Assembly: GCA_016706865.1 (NCBI GenBank)
Contig: JADJIS010000003.1
Coordinates: forward strand, 2,108,001-2,172,000
Origin: Bacteroidota bacterium
Lineage (GTDB): Bacteria; Bacteroidota; Bacteroidia; Chitinophagales; BACL12
Length of the DNA stretch: 64,000 bases
Reading direction: 5' to 3'
Part shown: in pieces, positions 1-8,810 of the stretch
How positions within the stretch are numbered: the first letter of the stretch is position 1
How the letters are laid out: the number at the start of each line of letters is the position of its first letter
Position numbers and translations under genes: made by a program
The notes under the pieces: model-generated
The model's input: only the letters and a program-made list of their open reading frames with translations
Told to the model about the DNA's origin: nothing
Database searches by the model: none

Positions 1-1245
1 ACAGATCTGTTTTTGATGAAAACAAATAGCCTTGGAGATACGCTTTGGAACGCATGTTTTGGCAGCTTCGGATTTGAAGATTTTCAGAATTTTTTGCCTA
101 CCCTGGATGGTGGGTATCTAATAACAGGCGTAAGTAGTTCGACTGGTGGAGATATTCCCTTTCACTATGGTGCAAGTTCAAACTATGACGCTGTAATTTT
201 AAAAACAGATAGTATTGGTAATTTACTTTGGTTAAAGAATTTGGGTGGTAGTGCTGATGATAGCCCTTTAGGAAATATTCTTGAGATTGAAAGAGGCTAT
301 TATGTTGTTCATATCGGATCATTTTCTGATAATTATGACCTTGCAGGAAGTGGAATAAGCGGAGATAAACGCTGGATAATTAAATTAGATAGCATTGGAA
401 ATATAGTTCATGAAAATATCATTTCAGGCACAAGTGATTTTAATTCATTTACGGGGGAAATTATTTATAATCAAGACAAGATTCTTGCTGTGGGAGCTTC
501 AAATTCCGGAACTAATATTTTTCCTGATGTTAGTGGTATAGGTGGTCTTTATGACGGTGGATTAGCAGTTTTTGACGATGAATTGAATTTTGTTGATTTA
601 CAGGTATTTGGAGGCACTGCATCTGATATGATAAAGAGAATTGAGGTGGACGATTTAAATAATTATTATTTATTAGGCTATAGTTATTCCGATGATTTTG
701 ATTTACCTGACAATTATGACAATAGGGCTGAGTCTGACTACTGGATAATGAAAACAGATGAAAATTTCAATAAGATTTGGAGTAGAAATTTTGGCGGAAT
801 TGGTGATTGTGGTGAGTTAGGATGCTCCGGGTTTGAAGGTAATTTGATATTAAAAGGAAACATGCTTTATGCGTTTCTCAAAAATACCGTTCCCGATGTT
901 TTGCCAAGCTATGATATCCAATGTGGTCATATAAGTACATTTGATGAATATGATGGTGATGCCTGGATAGTTGCATTTGATCTGAGTACTGGAATTCAAA
1001 ATTATTTTGATAAAAACGCTATTTCCATATATCCAAATCCAATCTTTGAAGAATTTACAATAGAAATTAATATACCCGGACAATATGCAATTTCGATATT
1101 TGATATGATGGGCTCAAAGGTTTTTACTAGTGTCACCTCAGATTTAGAAACTACTTTAAATTTATCGCACCTTGCTTCAGGATCATATATTTTAATGATG
1201 ACTTCAAATATGAATAATTACAACTTACATTTTATTAAACAATAA
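1..1245 (+). CDS. T9SS type A sorting domain protein with propeller-like repeats, 5' end outside window
   Basis: The reading frame is open to the first base of the window, so the N-terminus and signal peptide are missing. The visible part holds several degenerate ~60-residue repeats. Each has the pattern DGGYLITG, then a DxD-type acidic turn, then a strand ending in KTDSIGNLLW or KLDSIGNI, followed by a Gly-Gly turn. The same repeat occurs in the two longer proteins at 21.2-23.3 and 38.7-41.1 kb, where seven copies suggest a seven-bladed propeller. The last ~75 residues are a type IX secretion C-terminal domain: a YPNP motif (ISIYPNPIFEEFTIEI), then GSYILMM and a final basic FIKQ. It is therefore inferred to be secreted across the outer membrane and either released or surface anchored. 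Unlike its two relatives it has no MopE-type calcium-like motifs before the sorting domain. The next gene starts four bases after the stop, so the two are probably cotranscribed. Function unknown. Confidence 0.85.
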   Translation, partial: TDLFLMKTNSLGDTLWNACFGSFGFEDFQNFLPTLDGGYLITGVSSSTGGDIPFHYGASSNYDAVILKTDSIGNLLWLKNLGGSADDSPLGNILEIERGYYVVHIGSFSDNYDLAGSGISGDKRWIIKLDSIGNIVHENIISGTSDFNSFTGEIIYNQDKILAVGASNSGTNIFPDVSGIGGLYDGGLAVFDDELNFVDLQVFGGTASDMIKRIEVDDLNNYYLLGYSYSDDFDLPDNYDNRAESDYWIMKTDENFNKIWSRNFGGIGDCGELGCSGFEGNLILKGNMLYAFLKNTVPDVLPSYDIQCGHISTFDEYDGDAWIVAFDLSTGIQNYFDKNAISIYPNPIFEEFTIEINIPGQYAISIFDMMGSKVFTSVTSDLETTLNLSHLASGSYILMMTSNMNNYNLHFIKQ

Positions 1246-1249
1246 CATC

Positions 1250-2530
1250 ATGAAATATTTCATTTTTAACATTCTTTTTCTTTTCCAAATCCATTGCAGT
1301 TTAGCACAATGGAATCTTATCGAAGAAAACGTTATGGGTTATCAATGCTATAACGATATAGAATTTATTTCGGATTCGGTTGGATTTGTTGTAACTTATA
1401 ATTTAATTGGCAAAACTGAAAATGCTGGTACCACATGGTCTTTCGATTCAACAAAAATTGGTTTTTTTGATATAATAGATTTTATTAATGCCGATACAGG
1501 AATAATATGTTGTTATCCTGTAGATGGTACAGAAATCATATTAACAATGGATGGTGGTTCTACGTGGTCATTTCCAGATATAGCAGATGTCTCATTTTAT
1601 ATTGATGATATTGAGCTTCTCAATTCAGGAAAAATTAAAATCATAGAATCCATACCTGATAATTTATTGCTCCATAATATTTCAGATTTTTATACAGATT
1701 ATGAAGGCACCATGCTATTGTCTGGCTATGCAACCGACATTGACTTTCCTTCCGTTGATACTGGTTATATGGCTGGTTTTTTTGATATTGAATTTACGTC
1801 ATCGAATGTAATAAGAACTTATGATGGTGGATTAACATGGTTACCAAGTGATTCAGAGTTAAATGGACCTGATCTTGGAATTTGTTTTCCAACTTCACAG
1901 GTGGGATATGGTTATGGAGATGGTTTAACTCAAATTTGGAAATCGGAGGATTACGGTAATATTTGGGAATTATTAGAATGGGATTTTAGTCAGGGGTTAG
2001 ATCCGCATGATATTGATATTACAAATGTTTATTTTTATAATAGTGAGGTTGGGTTTGTTGCTACATCTACCGAAATAGGAGACGATGTTCATTTTGAAGT
2101 ATTACGAACAATAGATGGTGGTATGACATGGGACTCAACAGATTTTGATGGCGGAACCGAAATTTATGTTACAGATATTTTTTGCACCGACCAATTAACC
2201 TGCTACATGACAACATGCAACAGTGGAATATATAAAACATCTAATGGTGGTGGTAATATCGACACCACAATTATTAATTCAATTGGACAATTTAATTCTG
2301 ATTTACGCATCAGTTTCTTTCCCAATCCAGCTTCAAACTCGATATTTATAAACTTTCCAAATGAAAATAAACAAATTTCAATTAAAACATTCAATTCATT
2401 TGGAGAAAGAGTCAATCTTGATTTACAGAAAAACAGCTATAATGATATTAGTCAGCTCCCTAGCGGAATGTATATTTCAGAGGTTACAACGGAATTAGTC
2501 ACAATACTAGAGAAATGGATTAAGCTATAA
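1250..2530 (+). CDS. T9SS type A sorting domain protein with YCF48/BNR-like repeats
   Basis: The 426-residue product begins with a clear signal peptide (MKYFIFNILFLFQIHCSLAQ). It then has repeated short units of the form SxxVGFVV followed by T-DGG-TW (DGGSTWSF, YDGGLTWLP, IDGGMTWDS). This is the signature of YCF48/BNR-like beta-propeller proteins often called photosystem-assembly-like or sialidase-like in databases. There is no evidence for either activity here. The C-terminus is a T9SS sorting domain with FFPNPASNSIFINF, then LPSGMYIS and a terminal KWIKL. It lies directly behind the preceding T9SS gene, so both are probably exported together. It is inferred to be a secreted or cell-surface protein of unknown ligand. 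The start is the only ATG giving a complete signal peptide. Confidence 0.85.
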   Translation: MKYFIFNILFLFQIHCSLAQWNLIEENVMGYQCYNDIEFISDSVGFVVTYNLIGKTENAGTTWSFDSTKIGFFDIIDFINADTGIICCYPVDGTEIILTMDGGSTWSFPDIADVSFYIDDIELLNSGKIKIIESIPDNLLLHNISDFYTDYEGTMLLSGYATDIDFPSVDTGYMAGFFDIEFTSSNVIRTYDGGLTWLPSDSELNGPDLGICFPTSQVGYGYGDGLTQIWKSEDYGNIWELLEWDFSQGLDPHDIDITNVYFYNSEVGFVATSTEIGDDVHFEVLRTIDGGMTWDSTDFDGGTEIYVTDIFCTDQLTCYMTTCNSGIYKTSNGGGNIDTTIINSIGQFNSDLRISFFPNPASNSIFINFPNENKQISIKTFNSFGERVNLDLQKNSYNDISQLPSGMYISEVTTELVTILEKWIKL

Positions 2531-2771
2531 ATTTTAATAAAAAGTAAAGTAAATAGGTTTTTTGGATTTCAAATCCTGCAGGGCTTGTTAAGAATAACAT
2601 TTCCGACGGAGATCTAGAGTAGTTTATAAAGAGCCAAAAGCAAGAATCCGAAGCTTCACTGTTATTAGCAATTGGAAGGAGTAAGCCCTCATCTTCACAA
2701 ATAATAACAACCTCATTCAAACTCCTTCACCTCCAATTATTTATCTTTACGCCAAATAACGTTAAAACAGC
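2531..2771. other. Intergenic region with one short perfect hairpin
   Basis: This 240-base gap between a T9SS gene and the DUF2723 gene has no convincing gene. Around 2563 it contains the palindrome GGATTTCAAATCC, a six-base stem with a one-base loop. Just before the next gene there is a weak promoter-like box TATCTTTA near 2752. A 66-codon minus-strand frame spans it but has no recognisable product. Confidence 0.4.
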
Positions 2772-5700
2772 ATGAATAGCTTTAATAAGATCAACAATAT
2801 TACGGGTTGGATGGTATTTGCAATAGCCATTATTGTATATGCCGTTACTATGGAGGCAACGGCAAGTTTTTGGGATTGCGGTGAGTTTATCGCAGCCACC
2901 TACAAGTTACAGGTAGTGCATCCGCCCGGAGCACCGATCTTTTTAATGGTGGGGAGAATATTCACCCTTTTTGCCTCAAACCCTGAGCAGGTGCCACTTA
3001 TGACCAATTTCTTTTCGGCTTTGTCAACGGCATTTTCCATTCTGTTCTGTTTTTGGATCATTACCCGTATGGCAAAAAAAATGGTTTCAGGTGCAAATGA
3101 CCCAACTTCCTCAGAAACAGCAATTATTATGTTTTCAGGCATAATCGGCGCTACAGTGTGTCTTTTTTTAGACTCCATGTGGTTTTCAGCAGTAGAATCG
3201 GAGGTTTATGCCCTCGCAACCTTCTTTTTTGTGATCATATTCTGGTCCATCGTTAAATGGGAGTCGCATGCTGAGGATCCGAATTCTGACCGTTGGATAC
3301 TGTTTATGGCATTGATGATGGGTTTGTCGATAGGAGTGCATTTACTTGCCTTACTCGTTATTCCGGCAATTTGCCTTATCTATTATTTCAAAAATTATAA
3401 ATATAGCCCTAAGGGATTTTGGTCAACCATACTTATCGGGGTAGGACTCGTGGCATTTATATTATATGGTCTGCTCGACAAATTAATTGGTTTAGGCGCT
3501 GCATTCGACAGATTGTTTGTTAACGGATTTAATTTAGGGTATGGCTCCGGATTAATTTTCTACAGTGTAATTATAATCGGTGCAATTGTATGGACCATTC
3601 GATATTCCATTAAAAAAGGAAAACGTGTTTTATACATTACAATGATGTCGTTTTCTATGTTATTGATCGGGTTAACTTCTTATGCAATGGTATTGATAAG
3701 AGCAAAAGCTGAACCTGTAATTAATATGAATGGAATTAATGATGTGCACAGCTTTTTATCTTATTTAAAACGCGAACAATACGGAAGCCGTGCATTATTT
3801 AAAGGTCCGTTATGGACTGCCCAACCAATAGAATACGAAAAAGGAAAAGCGAAATATGGTGTTGTGGAAGGAAAGGATGGTTATGTAGTTGTATCGCATG
3901 AATTTATACCCCAATACGATATCCCTGCTGAATACCTTAACTCTCCGAATTTAAGTGATAATGCAAAAACCATTCAAAAACGAAATAAAGAAGTTTTATT
4001 TCCGAGAATGGGGTCTTTAGAAGACAGACATGCAAGTTTATATTATCAATATGCCGGTGTTCCGGAAGGCCAGGAAGAAACTTATGTTCCAACCTTTGAA
4101 GATAATATGGGATTCTTTTTTAATTATCAGTTAGGACATATGTTCTGGCGATATTTTATGTGGAATTTTTCTGGACGCCAAAATGATAATCAGGGAAATT
4201 TTTACGATGGATATAAAGATGGAAACTGGATTACAGGAATTACTGCCATCGATAAATCTAAAAATGAACAACTCGTAGATCTTCCTGCAAGTTTTAAAGA
4301 TCTCAGTACACATAATACCTTTTACATGATTCCATTTATTTTAGGAATTATGGGAATGGTGTATCAATTCAGAAAAGATAAAACAGGTTTTATTGTTGTG
4401 CTGACATTATTCTTATTCATGGGATTCATGAATATCATAAATATGAATCAGCCACCTACCGAACCACGCGAAAGAGATTATGCGCAGATAGGAGCATTTT
4501 TCGCCTTTGCCATCTGGGTCGGATTTAGCATAGGTGCAATGGTTGATCTTGCTAAAAATTTCAAGAACAAAAAAACATTACAGGAATACGCTTTATATGC
4601 ATCACTTATTTTATTGGCGATGTTCTTTACAGGACTCACCATGTATTCTTTTACCACTTTCTTAATGGTATTAGTTTATAGTTTGGCAGTGATGTTTGCT
4701 CTGGGACTTATTGGTTCACTTATTTATAATGCTACAAAAAAAGAATTCTCCCTGGCATTAGTAGCATTTATTATTTGTTTATCCGGACCAATTTTAATGG
4801 CACAACAAGGCTGGGACGATCACAATCGCTCCACCAGAACTTTTGCACGTGATATAGCGAGAAATTATTTGGAATCTTGTCCGCCTAATGCAATATTATT
4901 TACACAGGGTGATAATGATACCTATCCACTTTGGTATGCGCAGGAAGTGGAGGGAATTAGAACTGACATCCGCATAATTAATTTAAGTCTCCTCGGGGTT
5001 GATTGGTATATTAATCAATTGCGTCACGCAACAAATGAAACTCAACCGATACAATTAATATTATCGTCGGATAAAATATTGGGAGATAAACGCAATCAGA
5101 TCGTATCCAATGAAAAAAGCAGATACAAGACCAACACCATGGAGCTTTCTGAATTTATTAAATTTATAGGGACCGATGATCCTAAATTACAGATATATAG
5201 CGAAGGCTTGGAAGATTATTTTAATTACATGCCTACTCAAAATTTAAGGATCACCATTGATCCCGAGACAATGAAAAAAAATGATATTGTTCCGGATAAC
5301 ATTGCTCAGGACACAAAAAAAGAGTTGAACTTTAATTTAAAACGCAATACCTTATTAAAAAATGATCTGATGACACTTGATATTGTTGCAAGTAACATCA
5401 ATACCCGTCCGATCTGTTTTGCAATTAGTGTAACAGGAGATTCGCATCTTGGTTTAGAAAAATATCTGATGCAGCGCAATATGGTATATCAGTTAATGCC
5501 AGTGGAAATGGAAAATGAAAAGTCGCTGATGGATGGATATAGAAAAAACATGAATACCGATATTCAATATGATCTGTTGGTGAATCAAAAAGAAAAATTC
5601 ACTTATGGCGGTGTTGAAAAAGGTGGTAAGATGTATATTGATCCAAGTGGTTATGGTTCTATTTTAACTACTAAATATTTAAACTATTTTGAATTGGTAA

Positions 5701-6206
5701 AAAGTTTAAATGAAGAACGTTTATATCTGGATGCTCAGGCTCGACAAATGATGACAGATACGGTTAACGAGGAATACGATGAGGTTGGAAAAGAATTAAT
5801 GCAACAAAGCGCGGAGAAAAAACAAAAAGCATTACAAGTTTTGGATATGATGTTAACATTATTTCCGAATTCAAGTGTTCCTTATGATTATAATATGGTG
5901 AATGTTGCACAGGTTTATGAGCAACTTGGAAACAAGGAAAAGGCGTTGGAAATTGTGAGAACAATGGAAGCCAGAACATTTGACGAGTTGGAATATTATT
6001 ACAAGATGACTCAAAACGACAGGTTCACTGCAGATATGTTTGAACAGGACAAATATCAGGCAGAAACTTGTGTGTATTTTTCGACTGAACTTGCAAAAAA
6101 AGCAGGTGATGCTGAATATGCAGATGCATTAAATTCGAAATGGGAAAATTTAAGATTAAAATACGGAATATTAGCGCCAAATGAGAGAAACAGGAACTCG
6201 AAATAA
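2772..6206 (+). CDS. DUF2723 (GT117-type) multi-pass membrane protein, putative GT-C glycosyltransferase
   Basis: The N-terminus matches the DUF2723 family: a first transmembrane helix, then a loop ASFWDCGEFIAATYKLQV followed by HPPGAPIF. Asp35 and Glu38 in this loop correspond to the acidic pair expected at the active site of lipid-phosphate-sugar-dependent GT-C enzymes. About twelve hydrophobic segments fill the first ~660 residues. After them comes a soluble domain with GDNDTYPLWYAQE and a helical, TPR-like tail. At 1144 residues it is of the long form usual in Bacteroidota. Family knowledge suggests transfer of a sugar from a lipid carrier to protein or glycan on the periplasmic side; acceptor and donor are not known from the sequence. 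Its last 26 bases overlap the start of rlmB, an arrangement that implies translational coupling. Confidence 0.85.
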   Translation: MNSFNKINNITGWMVFAIAIIVYAVTMEATASFWDCGEFIAATYKLQVVHPPGAPIFLMVGRIFTLFASNPEQVPLMTNFFSALSTAFSILFCFWIITRMAKKMVSGANDPTSSETAIIMFSGIIGATVCLFLDSMWFSAVESEVYALATFFFVIIFWSIVKWESHAEDPNSDRWILFMALMMGLSIGVHLLALLVIPAICLIYYFKNYKYSPKGFWSTILIGVGLVAFILYGLLDKLIGLGAAFDRLFVNGFNLGYGSGLIFYSVIIIGAIVWTIRYSIKKGKRVLYITMMSFSMLLIGLTSYAMVLIRAKAEPVINMNGINDVHSFLSYLKREQYGSRALFKGPLWTAQPIEYEKGKAKYGVVEGKDGYVVVSHEFIPQYDIPAEYLNSPNLSDNAKTIQKRNKEVLFPRMGSLEDRHASLYYQYAGVPEGQEETYVPTFEDNMGFFFNYQLGHMFWRYFMWNFSGRQNDNQGNFYDGYKDGNWITGITAIDKSKNEQLVDLPASFKDLSTHNTFYMIPFILGIMGMVYQFRKDKTGFIVVLTLFLFMGFMNIINMNQPPTEPRERDYAQIGAFFAFAIWVGFSIGAMVDLAKNFKNKKTLQEYALYASLILLAMFFTGLTMYSFTTFLMVLVYSLAVMFALGLIGSLIYNATKKEFSLALVAFIICLSGPILMAQQGWDDHNRSTRTFARDIARNYLESCPPNAILFTQGDNDTYPLWYAQEVEGIRTDIRIINLSLLGVDWYINQLRHATNETQPIQLILSSDKILGDKRNQIVSNEKSRYKTNTMELSEFIKFIGTDDPKLQIYSEGLEDYFNYMPTQNLRITIDPETMKKNDIVPDNIAQDTKKELNFNLKRNTLLKNDLMTLDIVASNINTRPICFAISVTGDSHLGLEKYLMQRNMVYQLMPVEMENEKSLMDGYRKNMNTDIQYDLLVNQKEKFTYGGVEKGGKMYIDPSGYGSILTTKYLNYFELVKSLNEERLYLDAQARQMMTDTVNEEYDEVGKELMQQSAEKKQKALQVLDMMLTLFPNSSVPYDYNMVNVAQVYEQLGNKEKALEIVRTMEARTFDELEYYYKMTQNDRFTADMFEQDKYQAETCVYFSTELAKKAGDAEYADALNSKWENLRLKYGILAPNERNRNSK

Positions 6207-6957
6207 TCGCAAGAAATTCGATAACCTCGTATTTGGCAGGCAACCGGTATTGGAATTATTAAGCAGCGATAAAACAGTTGATAAAATATTATTACAAAAA
6301 TCGTCTTCGGGAGATGTAATACCATTTATCAAAGCAAAGGCTGCGGAAAAAGAAATACCGCTGCAATATGTTCCGATAGAAAAATTGAATACTTTAACCG
6401 GAGGCAATCACCAGGGAGTGATTGCCTTTATTGCTGCAATAGAATTTCAGAGTATAGAAAATATACTTCCCTTTATTATTGAAAAGGGAGAAACTCCTCT
6501 CCTTTTAATTTTGGATGGAATTACCGATGTGCGCAATTTTGGTGCTATTGCACGCACCGCATATGCAAGTGGTGTGCATGCCATTATTATCTCCGTAAAC
6601 AGCGCTGCTCCGGTAAATGAAGACGCAATAAAAACATCCGCAGGTGCATTAACAAAAATTCCGATCTGCCGCGAAAAAAGTTTAACCCAAACATTAGAAT
6701 ATTTATTATTAAACGGCTTACAATTAGTTGGCACCGATGGTAAAGCAGATAAATATATTTACGATCTCGATCTCTCCATTCCCACCGCAATAATAATGGG
6801 TGCAGAAGATACAGGCATAAGTTATAACGCAAGAAAATATATCACCTCCAACGCCAAACTTCCCATCATAAATGATTTTGATTCGTATAATGTTTCTGTA
6901 GCGGCGGGGATGGTGTTATACGAAGCGATGAAACAACGAATTCGTTCTGAGTTCTGA
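6181..6957 (+). CDS. rlmB: 23S rRNA (guanosine-2'-O)-methyltransferase RlmB (SpoU family)
   Basis: The 258-residue product has the N-terminal SpoU substrate-binding domain (FGRQPVLELL through NHQGVIAFIA) and the trefoil-knotted SPOUT methyltransferase domain. All three SpoU motifs are visible: DGITDVRNFGAIARTA, IIMGAEDTGIS and DSYNVSVAAGMVLYE. Family members methylate the 2'-O of G2251 in the peptidyl-transferase loop of 23S rRNA with S-adenosylmethionine. A TrmH-like tRNA specificity is less likely because of the substrate-binding domain. The ATG lies inside the end of the DUF2723 gene. The last four sense codons and the stop fall in a 7-bp repeat array (GTTCTGA units), so the C-terminus RSEF is encoded by repeat sequence. 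Confidence 0.92.
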   Translation: MRETGTRNNRKKFDNLVFGRQPVLELLSSDKTVDKILLQKSSSGDVIPFIKAKAAEKEIPLQYVPIEKLNTLTGGNHQGVIAFIAAIEFQSIENILPFIIEKGETPLLLILDGITDVRNFGAIARTAYASGVHAIIISVNSAAPVNEDAIKTSAGALTKIPICREKSLTQTLEYLLLNGLQLVGTDGKADKYIYDLDLSIPTAIIMGAEDTGISYNARKYITSNAKLPIINDFDSYNVSVAAGMVLYEAMKQRIRSEF

Positions 6958-6974
6958 GTTCGGGGTTCTGAGTT
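6944..6974. repeat. Heptanucleotide array A, overlapping the rlmB stop codon
   Basis: Four tandem 7-mers (GTTCTGA, GTTCTGA, GTTCGGG, GTTCTGA) plus GTT. The first two units supply the last codons and the TGA stop of rlmB. Confidence 0.85.
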
Positions 6975-7347
6975 AATTTCCGATTACTATGCATTGCACC
7001 GGTTCCATATGGAAGTTTAATTTTCGGGTTGTCTTTCGATTTTTATTAAATTCACTTCGAAGTTTCAATCGAAGGAATATCTTTCAGCTTGAGATCCGAT
7101 TGATGTTTTTTATTTTTTGATTGTTATTTATTATTGGCCCACAGCTTCAAAACAGAGTTTAATTTCCAGGTTGTCTTTCGTTTATTATTAAATTCACTTC
7201 ATCGTTTCAATCGAAGGAAATTCTTTCGGTTGGAGATTCCGATTGATGTTCTTTATTCCTTGTTCTTTATTCGATATTAATTGCGAGTTACTGGTTTCTA
7301 GGTTGCAAATGTTTGCATGGTTTGGTAAGTAGTAAAAACTCGAAGCG
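6975..7347. repeat. Intergenic direct repeat (two ~110-bp copies) with 7-bp periodic tracts
   Basis: The block at about 7015-7130 is repeated imperfectly at about 7157-7263. Shared segments include GGTTGTCTTTCG, TTAAATTCACTTC, GTTTCAATCGAAGGAA and CCGATTGATGTT. The end of the first copy is a 7-bp periodic tract (TTATTTT, TTGATTG, TTATTTA). The end of the second is another (GTTCTTT, ATTCCTT, GTTCTTT, ATTCGAT at 7248-7275). The TTATTTT/TTGATTG tract recurs at 27328-27355. No gene is seen. Confidence 0.75.
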
Positions 7348-7380
7348 ACTGAGGGTCTCGCTCTTAGCGAGGCTCTCAGT
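7348..7380. repeat. GC-rich hairpin, first copy
   Basis: ACTGAG and CTCAGT enclose CTCGCT-CTT-AGCGAG, a nested inverted repeat. The same motif recurs as the tail of each of the three tandem units downstream (near 7527, 7703 and 7879). Confidence 0.8.
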
Positions 7381-7404
7381 AATGGCAATACCCCAAAAAA
7401 AACA

Positions 7405-7917
7405 CCCAGCGACTGAATCCCAACAAACCACAGTGTCTCACAAATAATTAAATTGATATTTAATTCACCAATTTAGCTTTACTAAATTAATGTTTTATTT
7501 CCCTTCGTTGAGGACACTGTGGCGACGGTCTCGCTCTTAGCGACGCTCTCAGTAATGGCAAAATCCAAAAAAAAACTCGCAGCGACTAAGTCCCAACAAA
7601 CCACAGTGTCTCACAATTAATTTTAATTTGATATTTAAATACATCAATTAAGATCAAATAAATTAATGTTTTATTTTCCTCCCTTGAGGACACTGTGGCG
7701 ACGGTCTCGCTCTTAGCGAGGCTCTCAGTAATGGTAAAATCCAAAAAAAAACTCGCAGCGACTAGGTCCCAACAAACCACAGTGTCTCACAATTAATTTT
7801 AATTTGATATTTAAATACATCAATTAAGATCAAATAAATTAATGTTTTATTTTCCTCCCTTGAGGACACTGAGGCGACGGTCTCGCTCTTAGCGAGGCTC
7901 TCAGTAATGGCAATATC
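7405..7917. repeat. Three tandem ~175-bp units, each a ~98-nt palindrome plus a GC-rich hairpin
   Basis: Units start about 173 and 176 bases apart. Each contains a large imperfect palindrome with outer arms CCACAGTGTCTCA and TGAGGACACTGTGG (7428-7522, 7601-7698, 7777-7874). The AT-rich interior is itself partly self-complementary (TTTGAT / ATCAAA). The hairpin CTCGCT-CTT-AGCGAG and CTCAGTAATGG follow. Units 2 and 3 are nearly identical; unit 1 is diverged inside the palindrome but keeps its arms. The array fills the gap between convergent rlmB and the outer-membrane protein gene. It has the look of a MITE-like or REP-like element. No coding frame is credible. Confidence 0.85.
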
Positions 7918-7925
7918 AAATAATC

Positions 7926-8771
7926 CTACTTCCACAACCTAAAATAATACCCGCCCACCACATAAAACTCATAATACGTAATATTCTGATCGCCAATATC
8001 CGGTTGGTCGTTGTGAATTAGGATATTGGGAAGACTGGCAAATCCGTTTTTAAATTCTGCAGCGACAAAAAAGTGATCCCAGAGTTCGATACGAGGACCG
8101 GTTTTTAATTCAATGGTATATCCGGAAAGATGAAAATCATTATCCAAACCATAATTCAATACCTTAACATCGGTTTTAGTGATCAACCAGATTCCACCAA
8201 AACCAAAATTCCATTTTAACGCAACCTTATCGTTAAAAACTCTTTTTATTGGTAATAAATATTCGATCTCTGCACTCATGAGATTAAATCCATTGGTATG
8301 TTCCAATAATAAAAGATCGGGGGTAAGTTGAACGGTATCATTTAAATAGGAACCTGCATATTTAATAGAAGCAGCTTCCGTAACTACTCCCGACATGGTT
8401 GTAGTCTGATATTTTGTTACAACATATTTCATATGATCAGCACCAAAGGAAGCACTGATACGATCAGATATAAAATATCCAATTCGGAAATTATATTGTG
8501 GCACCCACATTTTAGTGGGATTAATATAATCCACAGAAAAAGGAGTAGGCCGATCTGTTGCTTTTAAATTATAAAAAGTAAGATCATATTCAGGGCCTTT
8601 TACATGAAAAGTAGAATTTCTATACCAGGCTCTGTTATATCCCCAATAGAAATAAAATTTACCTTTTTGGGAATATAAATTTTTATTGATACTATCACTT
8701 TGAGCAAAACTTTTTGAAGAAGAGCTAAAAATTAAAATCAAAACCAATAAAGAAAGAAATGCATTTTTCAA
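7926..8771 (-). CDS. Predicted outer-membrane beta-barrel protein, uncharacterised
   Basis: The 281-residue product starts with a strong signal peptide (MKNAFLSLLVLILIF, then SKSFAQS). The rest is rich in alternating aromatic and polar residues, as in beta-barrels: GKFYFYWGYNRAWY, FRIGYFISDRISASFG, KWNFGFGGIWLI, TGPRIELWDHFFVAAEF. It ends in YYEFYVVGGYYFRLWK, close to the usual aromatic barrel terminus. The start codon is TTG; no in-frame ATG would preserve the signal peptide. It is probably a small porin-like or OmpA/OmpW-like barrel, but no specific family is recognised. Upstream on the same strand is pfkA, 39 bases away, so they may share a transcript. Confidence 0.7.
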   Translation of the reverse strand: MKNAFLSLLVLILIFSSSSKSFAQSDSINKNLYSQKGKFYFYWGYNRAWYRNSTFHVKGPEYDLTFYNLKATDRPTPFSVDYINPTKMWVPQYNFRIGYFISDRISASFGADHMKYVVTKYQTTTMSGVVTEAASIKYAGSYLNDTVQLTPDLLLLEHTNGFNLMSAEIEYLLPIKRVFNDKVALKWNFGFGGIWLITKTDVKVLNYGLDNDFHLSGYTIELKTGPRIELWDHFFVAAEFKNGFASLPNILIHNDQPDIGDQNITYYEFYVVGGYYFRLWK

Positions 8772-8810
8772 TTTTGTTTAATTAATTATTTGTTTAATCA
8801 CCAATAGATA

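Noticed and set aside
2520..2720. 66-codon minus-strand frame before the DUF2723 gene
   Set aside because: Reads over a short hairpin and the end of the T9SS gene; no promoter or known family.
7348..7380. GC-rich hairpin as terminator of rlmB
   Set aside because: It is about 390 bases from the stop, lacks a T-run and is repeated as part of a tandem element.
7194..7780. Two ~64-codon minus-strand frames in the 7-kb repeat region
   Set aside because: They follow the tandem repeats and contain no domain; the region is better explained as palindromic elements.
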